Positions 46,649 to 57,759 of a stretch of DNA of 64,000 nucleotides are shown one piece after another. The stretch's first letter is position 1, and each line of letters opens with the position of its first letter. The translations under genes and the position numbers were made by a program. Origin of the DNA: Xylaria sp. FL1777 (Eukaryota > Ascomycota > Sordariomycetes > Xylariales > Xylariaceae); contig MU400530.1 of the NCBI GenBank assembly GCA_022578965.1, positions 248,001-312,000 on the forward strand, given 5' to 3'. The notes beneath the pieces are model-generated. The model worked only from the letters and a program-made list of their open reading frames with translations. It ran no database searches and was not told where the DNA came from.

Positions 46649-49562
46649 TTACCTGGCGCCACCGAAGGCACTGATACGAGCACCCGAGGCTCGATGAAGC
46701 AAGCTGTGCTTGCTCATAACAGTAGGCTCCTGAGGAACCCCCTCGCCCTCGCTTCGGTCGGCCAAGTCATCCTCATCATCCTCCACAATCTTTGTGGGAA
46801 TCTCGCTCGAAACATTCCATTGCTGGCTTGTTCGTTCTGGAGTCGTCATTGTCGAGGCATATGACATGGAAGTGCTGCTGCGGTTGGGAATCAAATCTGG
46901 AGTGGGAGGGACACTGGAGAATCGCCCAGAAGGCTGGAGCAGGCTGTCTTCTCCGGCTTCCGAGGCGGAAGTTGAGTTATCGTGACCGTCCTCGCTGTGG
47001 GTCGCCGAGAGGTTGCTGGTACGGCGTGAGGCCCTAGGCCGCTCGCTTTCAGCATCGTGAGCGAGCTGCAGACCCTCAACGGCAGCCTGGCATTGCTCAG
47101 CAATATTCCTAATAATGTGAGCGATAGCATCAGTCTTATCCTTAAGATGACGGTCTGCTACGTCCTTAAAGCTGGCAGCGGAGATACGCTTAGCTTGGCC
47201 CCGGCTTGGGGTAGTAAGGTGACCTGAGGAAACATGAGCATTCATTCTAGCCAGAGGGGGATGCAACCACTTACTATTATTAGACTCAACCTCTACATCC
47301 TCGTCCTCCTCGTCGAAGCCTTCTCCAAGCTCACTCATCAAATCATCCGGAGTTGTGAGAGAGCGAACTAGATGTTCCATGTGATGAGACTGTCCTCCAA
47401 TCAAGCTACGTAGATGAAGAACCACGCGTCGAGCCTCGTCTCGCTGTCGGACCATGGTAGCATTTGTTTGTTGCAATGCGGCCAGCTCCTTCTTATTACG
47501 CTTGCGTTCTCGCTCAAGCTCCTCTGCGATTTCTTGCTGCAGCACGAGTGCTTCAAGAGCATCGTCACGCTGCTTCTCGGTACCAGTCAAGCGGACAGCA
47601 AGACGAGCGTTATCATCCTTCTGTTGATCCACAAGACCGACCAATCTGCGATTCTCTCGCTTATGGGTCTCAATCTTAGTCTTGAGATCTTGCGTTTCCT
47701 TGGTGAGTTGCTCGGCAAAGGCTTCAAATTTGAGAAACTGTGAATGAGAGTTAGCAGAAGTAAATAGGGCTGTATGGATGTAAAGACTGACCTGTTGCTT
47801 CCAGCTTTCAAGTTCTTCGACCAAGTAGTTGTTTCTCTTGGTAACCTTGGCAAGTTCCGTATCCATACGACCCTTCAGGTTAATGAAGTCTTGCCATGCT
47901 TCCATAGCATCTCGTGAGTATTGATTACGTTCTCTGACAATTTCGTTCAGGTGTCTCATTGACACCTTCGTCATTAGAGGCTTCTTCACAGAGCCACCGA
48001 AAACTGCCTTCAAACCAGTATTGCGTCCCTGAATGCATATTAGTATTGTGCATGAGCAGCATTCGCTGGACGGTTAGGAAGAAAACGAAATAACATACCA
48101 TCTTTTCACACACATGATCCATTACAGCCATAACAGCATCTTGATTCCACCACTCGGGATCCTGAATTGATTCCACTTCGCCCCGCATCACAATAATCTG
48201 CCCAGCAGGGACAAGCTTCCCGCCTCCGTAGGCAGATCGCAGGTGATGAGGAACACCAGAAGGAGTGACATCGCCATTTAATGCCTGGGTAAGCCGAGTA
48301 ACGAATTTGTTTCGCTGACCGGGACTCAGAGCAGTAGGTGGGCTTGATGTGAGAACAAAGTTGCGATCAAGATCAACCACAAGAGCGTCGGTAGGCGCAG
48401 TAAAGAGCGTTCGGCATTCAGCCGTGATACCTAGAATATATGGACCAGGTTCCTGGACAAGATCCGTTGCGTGGCGAGCATGGACAACGGGTACATACAA
48501 TCCGCTCCACTCGTAAACTCGAACACAGAACCGAACACTTTCAGCCGCAGCAGTCAGCATAGCAGGGTAATGACTGACGAAAATGATGCGCCTTGTAGGG
48601 GACATTGCTGCTTCCACTACACCCACAATGTTCGGAATCGACAAGCAACTCCAGAGCGGCCACATGGCAAAGTTTTGAAACCCAGTAGGCGAAGAGGGAA
48701 ATTGGTAGCATAAAGCATAATCTTTCATATCAATGCGTACTAAGTCATTCAATCGAGGCGCAGGGAAGCTGAGAATCCGAGAAACCTCTTCGGCATGGAA
48801 AAGATTGGTGGCCTTATTCCAGTGAATCCACATTCCTCGAAGATAGTCTCCCAGCAGATTGTATAGGGGATATCGAGAGAGGAAAGACAAGCAATAAGGA
48901 ATCCAGTAGGTCTCATCCGGGTTATCATAGAAATCGGTCTCGGTGCGTTTTCGTAGGTCTCGAATCGTCTCGGCTCGCTTCTCGTCGGCGCGTGACCATA
49001 CACGCAAGCTAATTCCATAAAGCGTGTGTGATGAATCTTGTTGAAGAACAAAAGCATGGTGGACGCAGTGAGGCTGGCTACGGCCAGTACAAATCTCGAC
49101 ATCGTGAGGGAAGCAAGCCTACATGCAAGTTAAAATCATTAACGCTGGAGGGTAACATTGGAATTCACATACGCGCATAGCAGCATGTAGAGCTCTTGCG
49201 ATGTCGTTGTCCTGTTCCAGTCTTGGGCTGCTGCCGAGAATCTCTGGCAGCCAGAACTGACCAACAGCGCCCTTCATATGACCGATCTTGCCCTGGGCCG
49301 GAGCGGGAGCTTTCACCCATTGAGAAGGCTCACGGCCGACACCACATACCATGTAGGCATGAGTGAGGGTTTTGGGAGTCCGCTGTTGCGGCTTGCCATT
49401 AAGAGTACCGGGAATGGGCTGGGTGATGCGCGAGTGAAGAGACGACGTCCGGCTGGGTATAATAAGATTGTTGTCGCCTTGGTCACGGGTGCCGGGCCGG
49501 CCTTCACGGTCGCGAGTGCCCGGCCGCGTGAACGAAGAATGAGTATTGAGTGAGGGTGCCAT
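46649..49562 (-). CDS. DENN-domain protein with coiled coil (probable Rab GEF)
   Basis: DENN domains act as exchange factors for Rab GTPases in membrane traffic. Exons are 49562-49173, 49118-48099, 48028-47792 and 47737-46649 (911 aa); all introns are phase 0 with good sites. A disordered N-terminus leads to the upstream DENN part (LTHAYMVCGVGREPSQWVK, ACFPHDVEICTGRSQP, HALYGISLRVWSR-type HTLYGISLRVWSRA). The core DENN follows: YPLYNLLGDYLRGMWIHWNK, RIIFVSHYPAMLTAAAESV, GLYVPVVHARHATDL, PYILGITAEC, DALVVDLDRNFVLTSSPP. After about residue 480 comes a long coiled coil (LTKETQDLKTKIETHKRENR, ELERERKRNKKELAALQQ) and a Ser-rich acidic tail. A 51-nt in-frame segment (47224-47274) has perfect intron signals and may be an optionally spliced fifth intron; removal gives 894 aa. 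The Rab partner is unknown. Confidence 0.87.
47224..47274 (-). other. Possible in-frame (3n) optional intron of the DENN gene
   Basis: 51 nt beginning GTAAGTGG and ending CCTCAG, with a CTAGAATGA branch-like sequence. It contains no stop codon and its removal keeps frame (AGT Ser at the joint). Retained, it adds 17 residues to the linker between the coiled coil and the tail. Confidence 0.5.
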
Positions 49563-52500
49563 GGTCGCCGAGATTACTGATAATTCGGCGTCGTGAGTGA
49601 GGTAAATGCCACTCCACACAGAGACCGTGTAGGCTTGGTCGGTGCCAGCCGTAGGATGAAGAGAAGCAGTGAACCGGAGTAAATCAGGGGTGGCTAAACT
49701 CGATATCGTCTATTTCAATGGGTGTGGTTATGGCCGTCTTCGTCGAACCTCAGGCCTAACACGAACGCGAGGAGACACGGAACATGACCGGGCTGACCAG
49801 GCGAGCTATTGTCGATTACAACAACCCACACGGAGCAAGCTTCAGACTCGCTGGAGCTCCTTCAGAGGACCGGGGGAAAAGTCAGAAGGGTAGGAGAAGA
49901 GGGAGGAAGGGGGATATGGTGCGCGAGGGAGAGGTAAATAGGATACAATGGGAACCTAGGCTGTATGCGTAGGTAGCCAGGGCGAGGGAACGGACTATGC
50001 TCAGTAGTGTGTCTACACTGCTACACTACGGGCAAAGATGGTCGATAAGGGAGTGTGCGCCGAGTCCAAGTGACGGGGGAGAAGGCAAGGATTATGGAAC
50101 CAACGTCCATCTAGTGTAGTGTGTACTACGTAGTGTACACACAACGAGTGTTGGTACACGATCGATGCTTACATGTAGTTCGCTGAGTGGGATTGGGAAA
50201 CGAACGAGCGTGGGTGAAGAAGAAGCTTTCTTGTTGCTAGTATTGCGTACTGAGTGCAGTACAGTACTTAGTAGGTGGTAGTGTCAGGACTCCATAGCCG
50301 ACGATCTGCACTGTGAAAATTAAAAGTAAGTAGGTACCTAGAGAGGTACTCCAACGGGCTCACCAGGGAGGAGACAGACCTTCGCCTTCTACGCATATGC
50401 GTACATTAGAGCAGGGGTTGGGGAACAGGGGCTGCACCGGGGGGAGGGCTGCAACATGCTCTGTGCTCAAGCATGCTCAAGCTAGCGTCGCAGGGACATG
50501 GAGCAAAGCCCTGATGGGAACTGGGCACTGAGGTATCCGGTACTGCGGTACTGATAGATAGAGCGTGCGATCTGTTATCGCCATTGGGCATTTCGGCCGC
50601 AATCGACGCAGGAGCTGCAGGACATGTCACTAACGCGGCATGCTGCGACTCCACCAGACTCCAAGTCACTCCCATGCTCTCGACCACTGAGCCTCAGGTA
50701 TTGGAGGCCCGGCAACGCTAATGCAGGGCGCTGGGAAATCCTTGCACGCGAGAAATTTCGGAAAGCTCCATCGATCCCCATGTTCTGGCCAATGAAGCAG
50801 CTGCCTGTTAGATTGCACCCCACAGCTCGCAAGCTCTCTCCTCCATCTGCTTTCCGGGATAGGTAAAGGAAAGGGGTCGACCCAAATTGTAGGTATTTCC
50901 TGGTTGCGCATTACTTACTACTGGTATACGCATGCTGCGAGATCTTGAACTTGCCCGTCGCTGCTTTTCTGAAGCAACAGGTTCTGTGACAACTATCAGC
51001 TTAATTAGGTAGTGCACATTACATATATGACTTATCTTGCTCCTAGGTACTTGTCAAAATTGTAGATGCGGAACAAGCCGATAGATCTATTCCGTCGGGT
51101 TCACACTAAATCTTACATGTAGATGTTGATATCAACCTGTGGAACCATAAACTTCCAACGGGCATCCATGAAGGAATATCGGCTATTGTCTATCTGGGTT
51201 TCAGTAATCATCAAAGTTTCTAGCCGACATTTACTACCTTAATACAGCCTTGTCAAAGCTATAGCACTGATATCGGATACCGATCAGTGGGTGAGTTGAG
51301 ACATATGTCAAATCCTTGTTAAAGCAATCGTTTGACACTATGAGAACCTCTTTTAAGCTTGGCCATTACAGCCAGTTGGGTTCTTAATCAGTAGCTAGTA
51401 TCCTCTATATACAGTAATACCCATATGTTCACATGGTCGTATCAGTAGACACATTTGTGCAACAATATGTCAGGAAATGTGTTGTCGATTACCTATAAGT
51501 AGGTTCTTAATAACACAAAAGCAAACTTAGGGGTTGCTACATTTTTGGAGGGAAAAGAGAAAAGGGAAAAGGGGATCTCGCTTGCTATTGTGCACGGTTT
51601 TCGCGTCATGGCCGTCTCCACATGTGCTATACGCATACGCAGTAAGTAGACGAGCTATCCCTTGCCATCGTCATATCAGCGTGTTCACACCCCCACGGCT
51701 TGCACTCTCACCACGACATAGAGTCATGGATACATTGGCCACATTGTTAGACTAGTGTAGACATATTCGGAGTGTATTATAGCTACCTTATCCCACCTAA
51801 TATACATATCAGTAACTTTGTCACAGGCATTACATATAGGTACCTAGTGAAGCTCGTGCATACGCAACTAGCCTGGTGTGTACAGCGTAAGGTTGTGTTC
51901 TGAATGATCTACAATGTAAAAAGCTGTAATGATCACATCATACATATTACATATCGTATAGGGCTTAAGTAGGGAATGTATACGCATAGAGCCTGGCCTA
52001 ATCAATAATCACCCCGATAGCAGTTTCACAAAACTAACCATTTGTTCTTTTCACCATGATATATGACAACTGACTTGGGCTCTACTTCTTTGCAATTCTA
52101 TTAAATCCGATCAGTATTTTGTTGTTTATGGTCGAGCAAGCCTTCAATGTACACTAGCCCTTTTGATGCAGCCACTCGCATGGATACGGCGATATATCTA
52201 CTTGGGACTTGGTACATTTACGCTCCAACCGCTCCCGAATGCCTGGAAATGTCTGAAGCCACCCACCCGCCTCGTTGGCGAGAACACTACGCTATAATTC
52301 AGATTATAAGATAAGACTATCAGGACCCTTGCTATGTGTTCTTCATTAGCAAAAGCCGATGTTTCAGCTAAGATGTTCAGTCAATTTGTTGACATGAACA
52401 AACAAACTCCTACCACGCTTTGACAAACCCGGGTCAGCAGTAGGTATTGCCGACCTGCAGACTGTAGGTACATGGTAAAGCATCCAATCACGCCAGCCGG

Positions 52501-55366
52501 GACAATGCAAGTGGTGCACGCAGTAAGCAACAAGCATGGCCAAATAACTAAGGACCTCGGAGTGGCGTTTTAATAAACCATGTATTATCAAAACGGGCAC
52601 CCCTACTTAGGTTTGTAACGTGAATCAACCCCTCCTTCTCGGCCGTTTCGCTAAGATGTCACCTTTGTGCAATCTCAACACTACCCGGCGGCATCAACAA
52701 CTGGTGTAACGAAAGAGCATGGCTAGCAGTTTGTCCGTATAATACCAACAGAGACAACATGGAGCAATGAATAGAAATAAAGAAGGCAACAAAAGAAAGC
52801 ATATATATATCCAAATGAGAAGGCGCTGGAGCAATTCGCATATAAGCTGATCGAAATAGTACCTAGTATGCGAACTATCATGTTGAAGAACCATGTCTTC
52901 GGTGAGACATTGAATCCGTAGTGTAGTAGTGCCTACCATCTTGGCCAAAACGCGTGCTGATCGGGTTTCAACATGTGGCTATCATCAGAACACGAGGTCA
53001 AGTCGAAAAAAGGTGACGATCAAACAGACATCCATTGCCCAAGTACCTATAGTTGCCAGTTGTCGCCTTATTCATTCCCGTATTTGCAAATTGTAAGGCC
53101 AGGTGCCGACGATACATCAACAATGAATTGGCCTTGTCTATCGCATGTTTGCCCCTTTTAATTACTTAGGCCAGTTCTATTAAGCCTTCGGGTCAGTGCT
53201 TTAAGGTAGGTAGCATGTTACGGTTACATTGATGCTCTGGCTACCTTAATGTACGTACATATAGCAAACAAATCGATTGGCGATGCATATACTGCGTACG
53301 TAGCTCGTCGCAATTCGCAATTGAGCAACAATACAGCGGGCTTCACACTGACCCCTCACCACGTGACTTTTCGCTTTCCGCTGTCGACTTTCCACATCGG
53401 GCTGATCCCTGAAACCAAGCAATGACGATGCAAGGCACAACCCGGGACAAACCCGGTGCAGGCCCCGGAACTTGGCTGGTCCAGATCTTTTTGGGCTCAG
53501 GCTCCAATGCAGGTTCAAGTTCAAGTTGAGGAACAGTGCCCTGCAGACGTTCAGTCGTTCAGACGTTCAGTTCACACACCTGTCAAAACAACAGCTAATC
53601 AAAGGTCTCGCCATGCCGCATTATCCTCATCACTCGGTTCATCCAACCTCCACTACCTAGACTAGGGAGACAATTGCGTAAGTGCGTACGAAGTACATTA
53701 GGTAAGGTACGGTAGTCATCTCGAGCGCATTAGGTATCTGTCAGCCACCAGCCAGCTACACGATACTACCCATCCTCAACGCCCAACAGGGCGACCATGC
53801 CATGCCATCCGATACTCCCGCATCGCCACCGCCCACCCGCACAAGAACCCAACTTGACTTCACACCATCTAATAATCTAGCGATCCAAGTGCTGTAGACA
53901 GTCCGTCATAGTGTTGCAGCGGCGTGGTGAACAGGGCGCGACTAATGCATGCCAAATCCCATCATGTCAAAGCTGAACCGAGGGGCTCTAGACTTAGATA
54001 GAACCCCCCCCCCACAACAGGCGGGCCGGGCGTTCTGAGGAGTGTGGGCTCGATCTCGGAGCTAGATAGCCGGGGTGCGAATGAAATAATAGTGCTGGAG
54101 AGATGTGGTCGGCGATCGCGAATTTGTCCGTTCGGATTGGCCTGAGCTATTTGACTAGTTTTACCTTTCCATCGGGCTGGTGACGCTAGACCGCCTCGCA
54201 CGCTATATAATACAGTGTTTAGTGTATCTATCCAATTGCTTTAACCCCTCAAAAGAACAATGACCTAAACGCCACTGGCCTTATTTTTAAACATCATCAC
54301 GCCATTCTCATCGTGGAGGCTTCAATAGCTTTTTCTGCCGATTGTCCTAGAATACTAGGCTGAGCATCGCAACTGTCCTTGAATTTCTAGGATTCATTAC
54401 GAAACCAAGCGTGAAGAGCGTACTGCTACGAAGGTAGCAGCATAACCATAGTCTCTTTGATTGTCGTGTGAATCGCCATTACAATATCACTTAATTCATT
54501 TACACGTAAGACTTCTGAACAAGTTGAGGAGTTTATTATACATTATCTTATGTGCTAAGATACAACTTCTGATACATCCCCGGGGTACCGGGGTAGCTAC
54601 TGCGCATTGAATACCCAATAATACTACTTGTAGGGGCTTTTTGACGATACATATCGGGCTGATCCATCTACCTCTAACGTGACGTAGCTTATAGTTCGAA
54701 GAATTTCACAAGCAAATTCCGTAAACCCAATGAGTTAAGGACCGAGACCTAGAGGGTCTTGCAAAGTGTGTTGTAGAAAGCATATTGTCCAAGGAGGTAT
54801 AAGTATAGTAGAGGAAAGCGTTTTTGTGTGGTATCAAGGGGTTATGAACTCTGGGGGAGTCGGTTAGATCAAATAGCTTTTACAGACACGGAATTCTACG
54901 AGACAGAAAAGCAATAGCAAGGAAGTTGGAAGCTCTCTAAACAAACGCTTTAGACTACCTATATGCTGACAGTAGAATCGCTAGCCGCTACGATATTCAA
55001 GATTCCAAGGTCACACATCGTGCCCTTCAGTCCCCAAACACCATTATTCTAGCTAATATGTTTCAAGCTTCACCCATTCGTGATCGCTTTGGGCTATGTT
55101 TCTCGGCCTGCTCCTGCTTCCTTCTCCTCTTTAAAGCCCTGTACTAGCTTGAATCTTCCCTGGAAGAAGCGAAACAGCAATTACTAGAGCCCCTAGGCCA
55201 TAGCTAATAATTCTTCGCATATTCGTCTGCATCGTAGGTACGCCCTAGATCCGCGCCGCTGGCATTGATGTGTGAGCTGAGCCATAACGATCCGGTACCT
55301 TTCTCATTCACCTAATCCATGCTGAAATCACCGCTCGGAATAATCACAACTACGGTAAGCCTAGTT
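49563..55366. other. 5.8 kb gene desert
   Basis: No frame with coding character. It contains the DENN gene promoter, TAGGTACCTA palindromes (50331-50340, 51837-51846), TACGCAGTA motifs (51636, 53290) and scattered AT-rich tracts. Short frames around 50575-50911 overlap on both strands and look random. A faint transposase-like phrase near 54950-55020 was not accepted. Confidence 0.5.
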
Positions 55367-55921
55367 TCAATGAGGCAAGTTTGGGTCCCTCGGCGGATTG
55401 CACGCATATCCTCGTTGTTGTTGTCGTTGACGATGGCCTTGACCAGGTCCGAGTCTTTCTGCCTCGTATGCTTCTCTGAGCATCTGTTGTTCTGCCCTGA
55501 CCCTCCGTCTCGCGCGAAGTATATGTGCTGTGCGCCTTAATCCTTCCCTCCACTCTGCTTCCCCGACTTCCCGCAGGAATCTTTCGTGTCTCCGTATTAG
55601 AACTTGGGTATCTTCCTGAGTAAGCGTGCCTCTTCCTGTGAGCGCTCTCCATGTTTGGTCCGCACGTTGTCTCAGAAATCGTTCGAACTGTAGTACCACA
55701 TGTTCATTCGGTTCTTGAGGTTCCATTTGTCTTTCTCTGTCTTCTATCTCAAGTCGCTGCAGGAATCTTTCGTATGCCGGTATCTCAGCTTGATTTTGTT
55801 GTATAGGAGGCATGTCTCTTCCTACCGAAAGTTCAAGTTGCCGTAGGACTATTCCGAATCTCTGTCTACTCTGTCTGCTCCGTGTTTCAGGCGTCATGGG
55901 TCCCGCTGCCTCCTCTTGTTC
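55367..55921 (-). other. In-frame 3' extension of the RBR gene beyond UAG, with ERFLR repeats
   Basis: The reading frame of the RBR ligase stays open for 184 more codons after its UAG (55924-55922) and ends at 55367. It continues the same repeat unit found before the stop: DYERLLQFEEQ and RLERLLQEF before, AYERFLQRLEIED, QFERFLRQRADQ and RHERFLREVGEAEW after. DNA copies of AGGA(G/A)TCTTTCG mark four units (55575, 55761, 55935, 55989). It is Arg/Gln/Glu-rich and probably helical. Read-through or editing (UAG to UGG) would give a 530-aa protein; otherwise this is a decayed 3' end, or a separate 176-aa frame from the ATG at 55897. Confidence 0.5.
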
Positions 55922-57026
55922 CTAAAATTCCTGTAGGAGTCTTTCGAGTCTCTGTGTCCTCTCTGGATGATACTGTTCCTCAAATTGTAGGAGTCTTTCG
56001 TAGTCCTCTATTATGTCTAGATGCCGCTGTTCTGCAGTTACGAATCCCTGTTCTCTGGGTCCCCACGGTTGCCTTATAGGATGCAGTCTCCCTTCTTCTT
56101 CTCTCATTCCCTCTATTCGACGTAGTGTGGAATTGTGAATTCCATATGTGGGCCAGAGTCCCGGGAGAAAGACCCACCACCTATTTTGTCGACGAGATCG
56201 ACGAAAGTTATTTCGCGGTAAGTTATTTCGAGGACGCCCTTGTCCTGCTATGCCGCCAGGATTGGCTCCTCGCCCGAGATTTAATGCCCTCAGAATTTCT
56301 GCCGGGGGGGCTAAAGGATTCGGACCACTGCATTCGCAGGTCCCCCAGGCTGCGCCGCAGATAAAACAGAATTGAGCACCGCATCTGCAACTGTGACGAG
56401 AGCATTAGCTACTATCGGCGGGTCTCATTTTCTAGGTTTAGAATGAATTAGACTCACGTCATGTGATAGCACCCACGTGTCAACTCAATTACATGACCAC
56501 AACTCCTGCATTGCTTCCACTGTTTGGCGTCAGCAAGTTCTAGAACTGCTTTCAAGTCCTGATCCTCTTCTGCTTCTGGACAGTCTCCGTCGTGGGCTGC
56601 CTGTTTACACATTTCACAAGTATTCATACCACATTTTGGACAGTTCCCCACGTGCCTTAAGATTCTTCTTGGATGGATAAAGGCACTGCATTCCCTACGA
56701 TGGCAGTAGAGAGGGCGTTCGATGCCGAACTCTTCCTCCCTTTGTTGGTATCTTCGAACCAGATCTTGAGGCAGGATTGACAGAAAAGGTTCTATCGGTA
56801 CGCGCTCGCAACATCGTGCTGGAAAGACGCCACCGCGGAGCGAAGCCTCAAAGAAGCTTATAAGACATCCACGACATAAATTGTGGCGGCATGTTAATAG
56901 ATATGCTTTGTCGTGATCACAAATCAGGCAAGTAGCGGCAGGATTTGCCTCGACCTCCGTATGCCTAGTCGGCCCACTCGGACCACTACTACCGCTGTCG
57001 TTTGTGTTCGCCGGCTGGCTGGCCAT
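55922..57026 (-). CDS. RBR (RING-IBR-RING2) E3 ubiquitin ligase
   Basis: RBR ligases take ubiquitin from an E2 onto a RING2 cysteine before passing it to substrate. Exons are 57026-56458 and 56390-55922 (345 aa to the UAG); the 67-nt intron uses GTGAGT and CACAG and splits RING2. RING1: CLICDHDKAYLLTCRHNLCR to ARCCERVP (about 34-75). IBR: CHRRECSAFIHPRR, CPKCGMNTCEMC. RING2: CRSCGHVIELTRGCYHMTCR then CGAQFCFICG; the Cys in RGCYHM is the expected catalytic residue and is present. A basic linker and WWVFLPGLWPTYGIH follow, then Glu/Arg-rich repeats ending at UAG. The spacing of all metal ligands is intact, so the domain should fold and work even without the extension. A weak alternative is a 3n intron (GTAACT..TTTTAG) that would remove the UAG together with one repeat pair. 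Confidence 0.85.
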
Positions 57027-57759
57027 TTTGTACCGTTGGCTGGTCGTAGTACCGGAATTAATGCTACTCGGTAAGAGCTTATTTCTTGTTAAGTCAGCAC
57101 CTGGATTCCCACCTATGAGTATGTAATAGAGCCTATTTACTTGAAATTCGGGTTGCTTATGATTCTCTGAGAGAGATCGTGGTCGCTAGCTGTCGTGTGA
57201 GAGCTCCAGGGGCAAATATGTTAAGTTCTTAAAGGAAGAGGCTGGGCATCAGAATGCCGAGGGAGCAACAGACTCAAATAGACGTAGATGGAGAGAGAAA
57301 AAAAACAATAAAGGAATAATGGAAATATACATTGGAAGTTGTAGATAGGGGTTATTCACTATTACGTCCTTATTAAACTAGTAATCCTATAGGGACGGAC
57401 GTGTGTTAGTGCACAGATCGACTCGAAGCAAAGCAGAAATCCAGGTTGGAGCCCACATAACTAGATGTTCGCGTACCTACCTAGGCACTTATGATGTTAC
57501 ATGGGTAGTAATACAAGAACAACCGGGCCAATACTATGGTACCTAGGTCCAACCGTACGGAAGGGATAACCATCCGGTTTGCTTTAGAGCACGAATCAGT
57601 AGCCCAGGGTAGGTAGAAACAAATCGTGGTTACCTCAAGGACGTTGAAGAGGGGCATAACTCGAACTTTGTCTATCGCCATCTCGTTTTCCGGGCAGAAG
57701 GTTCTCCCTAAGGGACTGTAGTAGACACTTCCTAATTCGAAGGACTTCCTACTTTGGCT
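57027..57759. other. Intergenic region, RBR gene promoter / NRPS-like 3' side
   Basis: About 730 bp. TACCTAGG-type motifs near 57478 and 57540; no gene. An A-rich tract lies at 57297-57312. Confidence 0.5.

Noticed and set aside
54880..55100. Possible pogo/Fot1-type transposase relic (ESLAATIFKIPRS)
   Set aside because: Too short, surrounded by stops, no terminal inverted repeats or DDE residues found.
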